A stretch of 64,000 bases of DNA, from the NCBI GenBank assembly GCA_900770635.1, contig CAAGLB010000161.1, forward strand, positions 56,705 through 120,704, written 5' to 3'. The notes under the pieces are model-generated. The model was not told the origin of the DNA, did not search any database, and saw only the letters and a program-made list of their open reading frames with translations. This stretch comes from an uncultured Alistipes sp. Its GTDB lineage: Bacteria; Bacteroidota; Bacteroidia; Bacteroidales; Rikenellaceae. This document shows, one piece after another, positions 32,918 through 42,463 of this stretch (position 1 is its first letter; the number at the start of each line of letters is the position of its first letter). A program made the translations under genes and the position numbers.

Positions 32918-35900
32918 ATGAAGAGCCCAATTAAGACTGCGCTACTATCAATCATACTATCCTTTGCCATGACACTTGTCACGGCAGCAGATGTTGCGAC
33001 ATGCACCACAGAGAGCCCACTTACCGTGTTTGCCGACTCGGGGAAATATGGATATAAAAACGAGGCTGGCGAGGTGGTCATCGAGGCCCGATACGACGAG
33101 GCCGATCCTTTCGAGGGTGGCTATGCCATAGTCATGAGTGGTGGCAAGTATGGAGTGATAAACACATCGGGCAACTGCGTTGTAGATTGCGTGTATGATG
33201 GTGTCACTTGCCTAAAAACAGAGTCTGTTCCCCGATATCAAAGTGCTAATAAACAGATTGTTATCGATGTTGTACTCTACTTCAAGGTGGTGCGTAATGG
33301 TGGTGGCGATGTTGTTGTTCTTAAATCGTCGCTCAACCACGATGTAGAACCATTCGTCATTGGCGAATATAGTGTTATGCTCATGGACAATATCTGCTAT
33401 GTCTTCGACTTCATGGGAATGTTGACTACCAAGGTGTGGTACGACAATGTCGAGGTAGAATACGATGGCCATCTGTTGGTGCTTAGCAAGGGCAATAAGA
33501 GTTTTGTGATCTCGGAGAGCAGCATCATGGCAGACAACATGGCCTACTACGATGCTGTCGAGCAGATGGAGTGCGGCTTGTATGTCACCCGCAACAACAA
33601 TCGTTATGGCATAGTGTCGGTTGATGGCCGTGAGCTTGCTCAGCCCGAGATGCTGCATGTCGACCTTAAAGCAAATGGCTGGTGCTGGTTGTGTAATGAG
33701 CGTGGCGAGTGCTTCTATCTGAGCATCCCTGAGGATGTCGCCAACGCCGAGGTTATGACCTTGGCGCAATACAAGGAGCAAAACGACAACCCCTGGGATA
33801 ATGACTACTCATACAACAACCCGAAGGCTGTTACTGGCAAATCTTTGACTAAGTGTATTGGTTTCAAGCAGTTTAGTGATTGGGATCAAAAGGAGTATGA
33901 GGTGAATATTGGCGAGGATACCTACCCTCATAGGCTACTCTACGATATTGCGAAGTGGGGCGATAAGCGTATTGTTGTTGTGCGTCATTGCCTTAACGGC
34001 GAGAACTATATATATATTGAGCGAGGTGGCAAGGTGATTTCAGAATTGGCATATAGCCAAATATCTGCTTTTGCCTTTGAGTATATAGGCAGGATCGGTA
34101 GCTTAACTTTATGCTCGTTCCAGCAGTTGGCAAATGGCGACTTGCTTATTGAGTCAAAAGCTAACGTGGTAGATTTCTATTGCGATGGAGCTTCCGACAT
34201 ATCTTATTGCTTGGATTCTGGTGAGTGGTGCGACTTGTCAAACATAATATCTGAAACATATTATCATGGTAGTAGATTTGATTGCCGACTCTGTTTTGTT
34301 CTTGATGTTGAGACATTTGAGCTGAAGGATTGCACTATACTTGACGAAGATTACAGGGTGTTGGGTGTTTCGGCCTATGACGGCTGGTATGCTTCGTCGG
34401 GAGGTGGCTGGCAGTCATACTACAATAATAATCAAGCCTATGAGCATCTCAATATCAGCCATGGCGCTGTTGTGCGTTTGTCCAACGAGGGCGGATTTCA
34501 GGGTGTATATACAGTTGGCGAGGGCGAGCGTTTCATGAATATTTTTGAAACCTGGAACGCTGTTTTCTTTGGTGGCGTAACCAAAAATAGGGGCTATATC
34601 ACTAAGGATAACCCATGTGTGTGGGTTCACAACCGCGATACGTGGGTGCCAATTTGGGTTGAGAGTTATTCATGTCTGTCTGATGAAGAGTGTTTTGCTG
34701 CCGACGATTGTGTCGATTTTCGCCATTGGAAGCTAAATGGTGGCGTGGTTAAGCACCTTCGTTTTGACAAGGGTAAAATAGTGTGTTACGAAACAAAAGA
34801 TTCTAAGACATATCAATATACGATCGATTTTGCCGATATGGAGCCTGATAGGTTGCGTATTGCATGTGCTCAGCATAAGGGCATTTGGGCGTATGGCCTT
34901 GTTAATCAGTTTGGTAATTGGGTTGTCCCTCCTGTGCTGCCTGGCGACGAGCCTGTGAGCTATGGCGACTGGACAATATGTCCTGCCGAAGTATGTTTAG
35001 ATCATGGATGTGTTCAGACTACATGTAGCGCCATAATAAAATATCAGGGTATGTATGGCCGCTATGTCAATGATTGTTGGTTGTTCGATCCTGTTTACAA
35101 TACCCCCGAGGGGATAGCTAATATTGATGTAGTATTGTTTTGGTATTCTATTGATAGTAGTTCTGAGCCGCAACGCATCTTTATTAAGAAGGTAGGTCTT
35201 GACGATAAGACACTTTATGGCTGGATGGGCTGGAGAGGTTATGACGATGTGTTTGTCTATCCCAAGTATGAGGATTTTGGCTCAGAATCAGAAATTGGTT
35301 TGAGATCAGTGCGCCTAAATGGTAAGTGGGGTTGGGTAGATGCATACGATAATGTTGTGATTCCACTTATCTACGATGATATTGATGCTATCTATGACGA
35401 TGGCGACGATAGCTTCTATTTTTATAGAGATAATTGTGTTTGCTTGGTGTGGAAAGATGGTAAGTGTGGTGGCAAAAACTCCAAAGGCGAGGTTGTGATC
35501 CCAATAATCTACGATCCCGAAGATGTCGAGCGAACTGAGGATGACGGAATGATTCTGTTCAATGATCCTATGTATTACTACTATAGTGCAAGTGGCGAAT
35601 TGCTTAAAACAGAGGAGCGTGTAGCCCCTATAGTTAACCACAAGGCCGATGTTGAGGTGCTCGAGGATGTGCTTACCATTGTGTCGAACGACACAAAGAT
35701 AGAGGTCCCTCAGGCCCTGTATGTTGAGGAGGTGACCTTCGACACTATTGTGTTCGATGTGAAGCCTGAGGAGGTTGTCGAATCAATTGACGAGGAGATC
35801 TTCGTTACTGCCGAGGAGATGCCTACATTCCAGGGTGGTGACCTCTCAAAGTTCCGCAGCTGGGTGCAGTCTAATGTTCTGTATCCACAGATCGCTCAGG

Positions 35901-36115
35901 AGAACGGTATTCAGGGTAATGTTGTTGTAAAGTTTATTATTGAGAAGGATGGTACACTTTCTAATATCCTGGTACTCCAGTCGCCAGATCAGTCTTTGTC
36001 AGATGCTGTTATTCAGGTGCTTCGTAAGTCACCAAAGTGGAAGCCTGGTAAGCAGCGTAACAAGCCTCTGCGTGTTACTTTCACTTTACCTGTGGCATTT
36101 AAGCTTTTGCAGTAG
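32918..36115 (+). CDS. Large WG-repeat protein with C-terminal TonB domain
   Basis: 1065 residues with a signal peptide (MKSPIKTALLSIILSFAMTLVTA). WG-type repeats are clear at both ends: GKYGYKNEAGEVVIEARYDEA, GKYGVINTSGNCVVDCVYDG near the start, and GKWGWVDAYDNVVIPLIYDD and GKCGGKNSKGEVVIPIIYDP near residues 805-865. The middle is diverged and more A+T-rich. The last 100 residues are a TonB C-terminal domain (FRSWVQSNVLYPQIAQENG, GNVVVKFIIEKDGTLSNI, SPKWKPGKQRNKP). There is no membrane anchor between them as in a normal TonB, so it is probably a periplasmic or surface protein that borrows the TonB fold. Role unknown. Confidence 0.8.
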   Translation: MKSPIKTALLSIILSFAMTLVTAADVATCTTESPLTVFADSGKYGYKNEAGEVVIEARYDEADPFEGGYAIVMSGGKYGVINTSGNCVVDCVYDGVTCLKTESVPRYQSANKQIVIDVVLYFKVVRNGGGDVVVLKSSLNHDVEPFVIGEYSVMLMDNICYVFDFMGMLTTKVWYDNVEVEYDGHLLVLSKGNKSFVISESSIMADNMAYYDAVEQMECGLYVTRNNNRYGIVSVDGRELAQPEMLHVDLKANGWCWLCNERGECFYLSIPEDVANAEVMTLAQYKEQNDNPWDNDYSYNNPKAVTGKSLTKCIGFKQFSDWDQKEYEVNIGEDTYPHRLLYDIAKWGDKRIVVVRHCLNGENYIYIERGGKVISELAYSQISAFAFEYIGRIGSLTLCSFQQLANGDLLIESKANVVDFYCDGASDISYCLDSGEWCDLSNIISETYYHGSRFDCRLCFVLDVETFELKDCTILDEDYRVLGVSAYDGWYASSGGGWQSYYNNNQAYEHLNISHGAVVRLSNEGGFQGVYTVGEGERFMNIFETWNAVFFGGVTKNRGYITKDNPCVWVHNRDTWVPIWVESYSCLSDEECFAADDCVDFRHWKLNGGVVKHLRFDKGKIVCYETKDSKTYQYTIDFADMEPDRLRIACAQHKGIWAYGLVNQFGNWVVPPVLPGDEPVSYGDWTICPAEVCLDHGCVQTTCSAIIKYQGMYGRYVNDCWLFDPVYNTPEGIANIDVVLFWYSIDSSSEPQRIFIKKVGLDDKTLYGWMGWRGYDDVFVYPKYEDFGSESEIGLRSVRLNGKWGWVDAYDNVVIPLIYDDIDAIYDDGDDSFYFYRDNCVCLVWKDGKCGGKNSKGEVVIPIIYDPEDVERTEDDGMILFNDPMYYYYSASGELLKTEERVAPIVNHKADVEVLEDVLTIVSNDTKIEVPQALYVEEVTFDTIVFDVKPEEVVESIDEEIFVTAEEMPTFQGGDLSKFRSWVQSNVLYPQIAQENGIQGNVVVKFIIEKDGTLSNILVLQSPDQSLSDAVIQVLRKSPKWKPGKQRNKPLRVTFTLPVAFKLLQ

Positions 36116-36139
36116 GCGTTGTGCTAAATAGCCTAATAT

Positions 36140-36186
36140 GTGGGGGTATCGACAACTATAAAGTTGGATGCCCTCACTTTTTTTGT
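36140..36186 (+). terminator. Terminator after the WG/TonB gene
   Basis: gtgggggtatc / gatgccctcac with an inner caact/agttg step, followed by seven T's; 25 bases after the stop. Confidence 0.8.
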
Positions 36187-36216
36187 GATTTATTTCTTAG
36201 AATAAGAAAAAAGTTG

Positions 36217-36224
36217 TAACTTTG
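36217..36224 (+). promoter_or_regulatory. TAnnTTTG box of the ior operon
   Basis: TAACTTTG; no good -33 element. The leader of about 90 bases carries a hairpin ttgcagc/gctgcaa (36246-36252 with 36260-36266) and then an unstructured A/C-rich stretch up to the ATG. Confidence 0.6.
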
Positions 36225-36322
36225 ACAAATGCCGACCTAAAAGTCTTGCAGCGGGCGATGCTGCAAACCACAACAAACGAACCAACGAACGATTAGATAA
36301 CAAACCTAAAACAATTAAAGAT

Positions 36323-37948
36323 ATGAGAAAACTACTTCTCGGTGACGAGGCCATTGCTCAGGCCGCCATCGACTCTGGCTTGTCTGGTGTCTACGCCTAT
36401 CCAGGTACTCCGTCAACCGAAATTACCGAGTTCATTCAGCTACGCGAGGAGAAGCGTGGCGATGCTGACAACAAGATTTGCTGCCGCTGGGCAACTAACG
36501 AGAAGACCGCTATGGAGGGTGCTCTCGGTATGTCGTACATGGGCAAGCGTGCATTGGTATGTATGAAGCACGTTGGTATGAACGTTGCTGCCGATCCATT
36601 CGTAAACTCTGCAATGACAGGCGTTAATGGTGGTTTGGTTGTTGTTGCTGCCGACGATCCATCAATGCACTCATCGCAGAACGAGCAGGACTCTCGCTTC
36701 TATGGCAAGTTCGCCATGATGCCTATCTTCGAGCCATCAAACCAGCAGGAGGCTTACGAGATGACACGTGCTGCATTCGAGCTATCGGAGGCTGTTAAGC
36801 TTCCAGTGTTGATGCGTGTGACAACACGTATGGCTCACTCACGTGCCGTAGTTGAGGTAACCGAGACTCCTCGCAAGCAGAACGACATCAACCGTCCTGA
36901 GGATGTTCGCACATGGATTTTGTTGCCAGCATTCGCTAAGAAGCGCTATGTTCAGCTCTTGGCTCAGCAGGACGACCTTATGAAGGCATCGTTGGAGTCT
37001 AAGTTCAACATCTACCGCAAGGGCTCTAACCCTGAGCGTGGTGTCATCTGCACAGGTATCGCCTACAACTACTACATGGAGAATGTGGCTAATGCCGAGG
37101 AGCGCAGCGTATTGAAGGTGTCGCAGTATCCACTTCCAGTAGCTCTTATTGAGAAGATGGTTGAGGATGGTGCTAAGGAGATCCTCGTTATGGAGGAGGG
37201 CCAGCCTGTTGTTGAGGAGATGGTGCGTGCTATCGTTCCTTCAACAGTTGCTGTTAAGGGCCGTCTTACTGGCGACCTTCCACGTGTTGGCGAGCTTAAC
37301 CCTGACTCAGTACGTAAGTCATTGGGTATGGCAGCATTGGAAAACCTTGAAGCTGACGACATCGTTGTAGCACGCCCACCAGCATTGTGCCAGGGCTGCG
37401 GTCACCGTGATATGTACAAGGCGTTGAACGAGGTTGCTGCAGAGTATGAGAACCCACGCATCTTCGGCGATATCGGTTGCTACACATTGGGCGCTTTGCC
37501 TCCATTCCAGGCTCTTCACGCTTGTGTCGAGATGGGTGCTTCAATCACTATGGCTAAGGGTGCTTCGGATGCTGGTCAGTTCCCTGCATTTGCAGTTATT
37601 GGCGACTCTACATTCACCCACTCAGGTATCACAGGCTTGTTGGACTGCGTAAACTCTAAGGCAAACGTTGTTATCATCATCTCTGATAACCTCACCACAG
37701 GTATGACCGGTGGTCAGGACTCAGCAGGTACAGGTAAGATTGAGGACATCTGTCGTGGTGTAGGTGTTGCTCCTGAGCATGTTCACGTTGTGGTGCCTCT
37801 ACCAAAGAACATGGAGGAGATCAAGAACATTCTTCGTCAGGAGATCGAGTACAACGGTGTATCTGTTGTGATTCCTCGTCGCGAGTGTATCCAGACAGCT
37901 AAGCGCCATGCTAAGGCACGTGCTGCAGCAGCTGCAAAGAAGGAGTAA
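36323..37948 (+). CDS. iorA: Indolepyruvate ferredoxin oxidoreductase, alpha subunit
   Basis: 541 residues. IOR oxidatively decarboxylates aryl pyruvates to aryl-acetyl-CoA with a thiamine cofactor. The pyrimidine-binding part has AYPGTPSTEITEF and RWATNEKTAMEGALG; the pyrophosphate part has CQGCGHRDMY, GDIGCYTLG and GDSTFTHSGITGLLDCV. Archaeal IorA carries a C-terminal two-cluster ferredoxin domain; here the protein ends in an Ala/Lys tail without any further cysteine motif, so the electron path differs. First gene of a four-gene operon with iorB, an aminotransferase and a CoA transferase. Confidence 0.92.
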   Translation: MRKLLLGDEAIAQAAIDSGLSGVYAYPGTPSTEITEFIQLREEKRGDADNKICCRWATNEKTAMEGALGMSYMGKRALVCMKHVGMNVAADPFVNSAMTGVNGGLVVVAADDPSMHSSQNEQDSRFYGKFAMMPIFEPSNQQEAYEMTRAAFELSEAVKLPVLMRVTTRMAHSRAVVEVTETPRKQNDINRPEDVRTWILLPAFAKKRYVQLLAQQDDLMKASLESKFNIYRKGSNPERGVICTGIAYNYYMENVANAEERSVLKVSQYPLPVALIEKMVEDGAKEILVMEEGQPVVEEMVRAIVPSTVAVKGRLTGDLPRVGELNPDSVRKSLGMAALENLEADDIVVARPPALCQGCGHRDMYKALNEVAAEYENPRIFGDIGCYTLGALPPFQALHACVEMGASITMAKGASDAGQFPAFAVIGDSTFTHSGITGLLDCVNSKANVVIIISDNLTTGMTGGQDSAGTGKIEDICRGVGVAPEHVHVVVPLPKNMEEIKNILRQEIEYNGVSVVIPRRECIQTAKRHAKARAAAAAKKE

Positions 37949-37978
37949 TCGGGCTAACAACATTAAACGAAAACTATC

Positions 37979-38560
37979 ATGAAGAAAGATATTATTTTGG
38001 CAGGCGTCGGCGGACAGGGTATCTTGTCGATTGCCACAGTCATCGGTGAGGCTGCTATGGCCGAGGGTTGGAACATCAAGCAGGCCGAGGTTCACGGCAT
38101 GAGCCAGCGTGGTGGCGATGTGCAGAGTAACCTGCGCCTCTCTACCGAGCCTATCGCCTCTGACCTTATTGCAAAGGGTGGTGCTGACATCATCATCTCG
38201 TTGGAGCCTATGGAGGCTTTGCGCTACTTGGAGTATTTGAAGAAGGACGGTTGGGTGGTAACATCTAACGTTCCTTTCGTAAATATTCCTAACTACCCTG
38301 ACCAGGAGGAGCTAAACAAGCACCTTGCGGCATTGCCACACTGCGTATCGCTAAATGTTGAGGAGCTTGCCAAGGAGGCAGGTGCTCCACAGCAGGCTGC
38401 CAACATGGTGTTGTTGGGTGCAGCTATTCCTATGCTCGACATTGAGTTTGAGAAAATAGAGGCAGGTATCCGTCGCATCTTTGCTCGCAAGGGCGAGGAG
38501 GTTATCGAGAAGAACCTTGCTGCAGTACGTGCAGGCTATGACAACTCTATCAAAAAATAG
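37979..38560 (+). CDS. iorB: Indolepyruvate ferredoxin oxidoreductase, beta subunit
   Basis: 193 residues, the gamma-type subunit of 2-oxoacid oxidoreductases. GVGGQGILSIATVIGEAA and EVHGMSQRGGDVQSNLRL are diagnostic, and IISLEPMEALRYLEYL follows. It binds CoA/substrate together with IorA. Thirty bases after iorA and 7 bases before the aminotransferase gene. Confidence 0.93.
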   Translation: MKKDIILAGVGGQGILSIATVIGEAAMAEGWNIKQAEVHGMSQRGGDVQSNLRLSTEPIASDLIAKGGADIIISLEPMEALRYLEYLKKDGWVVTSNVPFVNIPNYPDQEELNKHLAALPHCVSLNVEELAKEAGAPQQAANMVLLGAAIPMLDIEFEKIEAGIRRIFARKGEEVIEKNLAAVRAGYDNSIKK

Positions 38561-38567
38561 CAAGACT

Positions 38568-39884
38568 ATGGAGAGACCATTAGATAAGCAAACCGTAGAT
38601 AACATCTGTATTGCCAACGGTCTTCGCAACGCCAAGGAGCTTGGTGCGGCATCTATCCGCCAGTTCGTGAGCGTTGTTAAGGACATCGAGGCTAAGACAG
38701 GTGTTGAGTATATCCGCATGGAGATTGGCGAGCCTGGTCTTCCTGCCGAGATGATTGGTATCGAGGCTGAGCACGAGGCGTTGTTGGCTGGTTGTGGCTC
38801 TAAGTACCCACTCATCACTGGTATCGAGCCTTTGACTAAGGAGGCATCACGCTTTGTTAAGGCATTCATCAACCTTGACATTCCTCCTATGTGCTTCGTG
38901 CCTACTGTAGGCTCTATGCAGGGTGCTTTTGCTACCTTCATGGCACTTACTCAGATGCGCAAGGATCGTGACACTATCCTCTTTATCGACCCAGGCTTCC
39001 CTGTTCAGAAGTCGCAGTGTAAGGTTCAGGGCATTCGCATCGAGTCGTTCGACGTTATCGACTATCGTGGCAAGAAGCTCGAGGAGAAGCTCGAGGAGAT
39101 ACTCTCGTCAGGTCGTGTTGCGGGTATGATCTACTCTAACCCTAACAACCCTACGTGGATGTGTCTTAACGAGGAGGAGCTCGAGATTATCGGTCGCATG
39201 GCTACCAAGCACGATGTTATCGTTGTCGAGGACTTGGCTTATCTAAATATGGACTTCCGTGAGGATCGCTCGAAGCCTTTCGAGGCGCCTTACCAGCCAT
39301 CTGTTGCTCGCTACACCGAGAACTGCATTCATCTCTTGTCGGGTTCGAAGATGTTCTCGTATGCAGGTCAGCGTATCGCCGTTGTAGCTATGAACCCAGC
39401 ACTTGCTGAGCGTTGCTACGAGGGCTTTGCTGAGCGCTATGGTAACGATGGTCAGTTCCGTCGCAACTTCATCTTTAACATTCTCTATGTCCTTTCGTCA
39501 GGTGTGCCTCACTCAGCACAGTATGCTTTGGCTGCTATGTTCCGTGCCGCTTCGGACGGTCGTCTCGACTTCGTGGGCCACACACGCGAGTATGCACGTC
39601 GTGCACAGCGCGTTAAGGAGATTATGATTAAGAACGGCTTCCACATCGTTTACGACAAGGACTGCGAGCAGGAGGTCAGCGATGGCTTCTTCTTCACGTT
39701 CGGCTATAAGGATATGACAGGCGAGCAGCTTATCAACAAGCTTATCTACTACGGTATCTCGGCTATCACACTAACACCTACAGGCAGCTCACGTGAGGGC
39801 TTGCGTGGTTGCGTGTCAATGATTTCGGACTATCAGTACGATGAGCTCGACAAGCGTTTGCGTCTATTCTCTCAAGACTATTAA
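38568..39884 (+). CDS. PLP-dependent aminotransferase, class I/II
   Basis: 438 residues. YSNPNNPTWM and the Schiff-base lysine in LLSGSKMFSYAGQRIAV (around residue 260) define a fold-type I aminotransferase. In this operon it most likely converts aromatic amino acids to the aryl pyruvates used by IorAB; this is inferred from context. The start is the ATG 38568, seven bases after iorB; a longer frame from 38481 would overlap iorB by 80 bases and is rejected. Confidence 0.88.
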   Translation: MERPLDKQTVDNICIANGLRNAKELGAASIRQFVSVVKDIEAKTGVEYIRMEIGEPGLPAEMIGIEAEHEALLAGCGSKYPLITGIEPLTKEASRFVKAFINLDIPPMCFVPTVGSMQGAFATFMALTQMRKDRDTILFIDPGFPVQKSQCKVQGIRIESFDVIDYRGKKLEEKLEEILSSGRVAGMIYSNPNNPTWMCLNEEELEIIGRMATKHDVIVVEDLAYLNMDFREDRSKPFEAPYQPSVARYTENCIHLLSGSKMFSYAGQRIAVVAMNPALAERCYEGFAERYGNDGQFRRNFIFNILYVLSSGVPHSAQYALAAMFRAASDGRLDFVGHTREYARRAQRVKEIMIKNGFHIVYDKDCEQEVSDGFFFTFGYKDMTGEQLINKLIYYGISAITLTPTGSSREGLRGCVSMISDYQYDELDKRLRLFSQDY

Positions 39885-39890
39885 TTAATA

Positions 39891-39917
39891 GGGGCTGCCC
39901 GCTGAGGACAGCCCTTT
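39891..39917 (+). terminator. Intercistronic hairpin in the ior operon
   Basis: gggctg/cagccc stem with a short T run between the aminotransferase and CoA-transferase genes. It may give partial termination or set mRNA stability. Confidence 0.5.
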
Positions 39918-39932
39918 ATAAACCTAATAAGT

Positions 39933-41228
39933 ATGAATTTAGTAAGTGCGGCTGAGGCCGTCAAACTTATCAAGTCGGGTGACTCGGTATATATCCAGGG
40001 CTCGACATCTATACCCGAGGTGTTGGTGCAGGCCATGACCGACCGTGCGCCCGAGCTTCGTGATGTTAAGGTCTACACAGCCTTTGCCATTGGTCGCTTC
40101 GATGCTCCTTATGCTAAGGCTGAGCTTCGTGACTCGTTCGAGCCACTAAGCTTCTTCGTTGCTAACAACCTACGTAAGGCTATCAACGAGGGTGTGGCAC
40201 AGACCATCCCTGCCTTCCTTGGCGAGATACCTTTCTTGTTCCGCTCGGGCCAGGTGCCTTTGGATGTTACGCTGCTCAACGTGTCGGAGCCTGACGAGGA
40301 GGGCTACTGCTCGTATGGCGTATCTGCCGACCTCGCATTTTCGGCTGTGGAGTGCTCAAAGGTTATTATTGCGCAGGTAAACAAGTATATGCCTCGCACC
40401 TTTGGCGACCCTGTCATCCACGTCTCAAAGATCGATGCTATGGTGCGTGGCGACGAGCCATTGGTTGAGGTGCCTACTGTTGTGCCTAACGACGTGGAGC
40501 GCCGCATCGGTAACTTTATCGCTCAGGAGATTCCTGATGGTGCTACATTGCAGATTGGCGTAGGCGGTATTCCTAATGCTGTCCTCGACGCTTTGCAGGG
40601 CCATAAGCACCTCGGCTTGCACACTGAGGCGATGACAGATGGCGTGGTGCCTCTTATCCAGAAGGGCATTATCGACAACTCGTTGAAGAAGCTCTATCCT
40701 GGTCAGTCGCTTGCTTGCTTGTGCTTGGGTAGCCAGCGTTTGTACGACTACTTGCACAACAATCGTGACGTGGTAATCCGTGATGTTGCTTGGACCAACG
40801 ATCCTCAGAACATTCGTCAGAACCCTAAGGTTATGGCCGTGAACTCAGCTATCGAGATCGACCTTACTGGTCAGATTTGCGCCGATAGTATCGGTGAGCG
40901 CATCTTCTCGGGTGTTGGTGGCCAGCATGACTTTATGTATGGTGGTGCTTTGTCTGAGGGCGGCAAGTGCTTCATCGCTCTGCCATCTATCACTTCTAAG
41001 GGCCAGTCGAAGATCGTGCCTACACTCACTAAAGGTGCAGGTGTTGTCACCACCCGCTTCCAGGCTCAGTACATAGCCACAGAGCACGGTATCGTCTACT
41101 TGCGCAACAAGTCGTTAGCTCAGCGTGCTAAGTTGCTTATCTCGGTTGCTGATCCATCAGTTCGTGAGGAGTTGGAGCGTGCTGCTGTTGAGCGCTTTGG
41201 TATCGGTTTCTTGCGCTGCAAGATCTAA
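39933..41228 (+). CDS. Acetyl-CoA hydrolase/CoA-transferase family protein
   Basis: 431 residues. It belongs to the 4-hydroxybutyrate/succinyl-CoA:acetate CoA-transferase family. The catalytic glutamate lies in HTEAMTDGV near residue 231, the oxyanion-forming loop in IGVGGIPNAVLDAL, and a C-terminal GVGGQHDFMYGGALSEGG. After IorAB it could move CoA from phenylacetyl- or indoleacetyl-CoA to acetate or succinate, giving the free aryl acid and a thioester that can feed ATP formation. That substrate is inference from the operon. Confidence 0.88.
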   Translation: MNLVSAAEAVKLIKSGDSVYIQGSTSIPEVLVQAMTDRAPELRDVKVYTAFAIGRFDAPYAKAELRDSFEPLSFFVANNLRKAINEGVAQTIPAFLGEIPFLFRSGQVPLDVTLLNVSEPDEEGYCSYGVSADLAFSAVECSKVIIAQVNKYMPRTFGDPVIHVSKIDAMVRGDEPLVEVPTVVPNDVERRIGNFIAQEIPDGATLQIGVGGIPNAVLDALQGHKHLGLHTEAMTDGVVPLIQKGIIDNSLKKLYPGQSLACLCLGSQRLYDYLHNNRDVVIRDVAWTNDPQNIRQNPKVMAVNSAIEIDLTGQICADSIGERIFSGVGGQHDFMYGGALSEGGKCFIALPSITSKGQSKIVPTLTKGAGVVTTRFQAQYIATEHGIVYLRNKSLAQRAKLLISVADPSVREELERAAVERFGIGFLRCKI

Positions 41229-41250
41229 TCGATACGCTATAAACATAATA

Positions 41251-41276
41251 AAGGGGTTGCCATGCGGCAACCCCTT
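41251..41276. terminator. Bidirectional terminator
   Basis: aaggggttgcc (41251-41261) with ggcaacccctt (41266-41276), a perfect 11-bp stem between convergent genes. Confidence 0.88.
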
Positions 41277-41298
41277 ATTGTTGGGATTTACTGACGAA

Positions 41299-42435
41299 TT
41301 AGTTGATGTACTCGTAAGTCTTCTCACCGTCGTTGAGTGAGCAGTACAATGAGTTAACTACCGCCCAACTGTTGTTTGAATCCTTAGCAGAAACGATTAC
41401 AAGAACACCCATGTTCTCATACTTCCACTTTGTGCTTGTGATAGGAAGCTCGAATGCGCAGTCGTAAGTCTGGCCCTCAGCGAGTGTGCCGATAGACTCA
41501 CCCTGAACATTTGTCTTTGAGTATGTGCCAGAGATGTTACGAAGAGCGTAGTTGTAGATCCTGTGGTGGTCCTTAGTAGCACCTGCCTGGTTAGGGCTGT
41601 AGATGCCGCTCTCGAGCAACCATGCAACAACCTTGTACTCCTGAGCCTTAGCAGACTTAACCTGAGCAGCGCAGTAGAGACCTGTGCTGTCGCCAGTAAC
41701 TGCCATTGAGATACCTACGTCAGCACCATCAGTCTTAATAAGCTTAGTTAAAACCTGACCAGCATACTGAACAAAATAAGATGTCTGATAGTTCTCCAAA
41801 ATAGCGTCACCAAAGTTAACAACAGTAGTAGGGTAACCCTTAATATAATTCTTATTAGCACCATCCAATGCATTTGCAGCTGTAGAGTTTGCAGGGTCGC
41901 CAGAAGCATAGCCACCAGCATGGCAAGTTACCTCGTTGTATGAGTTGTGCCAATCAGTTTTTGCAAGTGCAAGAAGGTTATCTGTCATCAAAGGACAGTT
42001 AGGGCAGTTAACACCAGTGTGGTCGATCAAAACAACACGGTGGTTGAACTTAGTGTTTGATGGATCTGGATCAGCAGGGATCTTAGGCATCTGAGCCAAC
42101 ACGGTGATAGTCACGTTGTTTGATGACTCAGCGCCGAAAGTAGCGTTGAATGTGTAGCTACCAGAAGCTGATGGAGTCCAAGGGTTTGAGATCTTGTTAA
42201 GCTCGCTGTCGTAGATTGATACGTAAGCAGTAACGTCTGTGGTCTCGCCAGTCTCAGCATCCTTCATTGTAGCAGTGAAAGTTACTGACTCGCCAAGCGC
42301 AACAGTAGTGCTACTTGCCTCAAGGGTGATCGAGCCTGTTACCTCAGGAGCTGGCTCGTTAGTGTTGGTTGGCTCGCAAGCAACAAAACCAAGAGCAGCT
42401 GCGCAAATAAGCGCAAAAAACTTAGTGATTTTCAT
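41299..42435 (-). CDS. Omp28-like lipoprotein with CXXC (paralogue 2)
   Basis: 378 residues. The lipoprotein signal ends ALGFVAC. An N-terminal Ig-like domain of about 90 residues (TLEASSTTVALGESVTFTATM) is followed by a thioredoxin-like domain with HRVVLIDHTGVNCPNCPLM, where CPNC is the redox-type pair, and a C-terminal beta domain. The layout matches Omp28-related outer membrane proteins of Porphyromonas and relatives. Last gene of a four-gene minus-strand cluster; a close paralogue precedes it by 28 bases. Confidence 0.83.
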   Translation of the reverse strand: MKITKFFALICAAALGFVACEPTNTNEPAPEVTGSITLEASSTTVALGESVTFTATMKDAETGETTDVTAYVSIYDSELNKISNPWTPSASGSYTFNATFGAESSNNVTITVLAQMPKIPADPDPSNTKFNHRVVLIDHTGVNCPNCPLMTDNLLALAKTDWHNSYNEVTCHAGGYASGDPANSTAANALDGANKNYIKGYPTTVVNFGDAILENYQTSYFVQYAGQVLTKLIKTDGADVGISMAVTGDSTGLYCAAQVKSAKAQEYKVVAWLLESGIYSPNQAGATKDHHRIYNYALRNISGTYSKTNVQGESIGTLAEGQTYDCAFELPITSTKWKYENMGVLVIVSAKDSNNSWAVVNSLYCSLNDGEKTYEYIN

Positions 42436-42463
42436 TGTTTTAAATAGTTTTAGTTATTGATAA

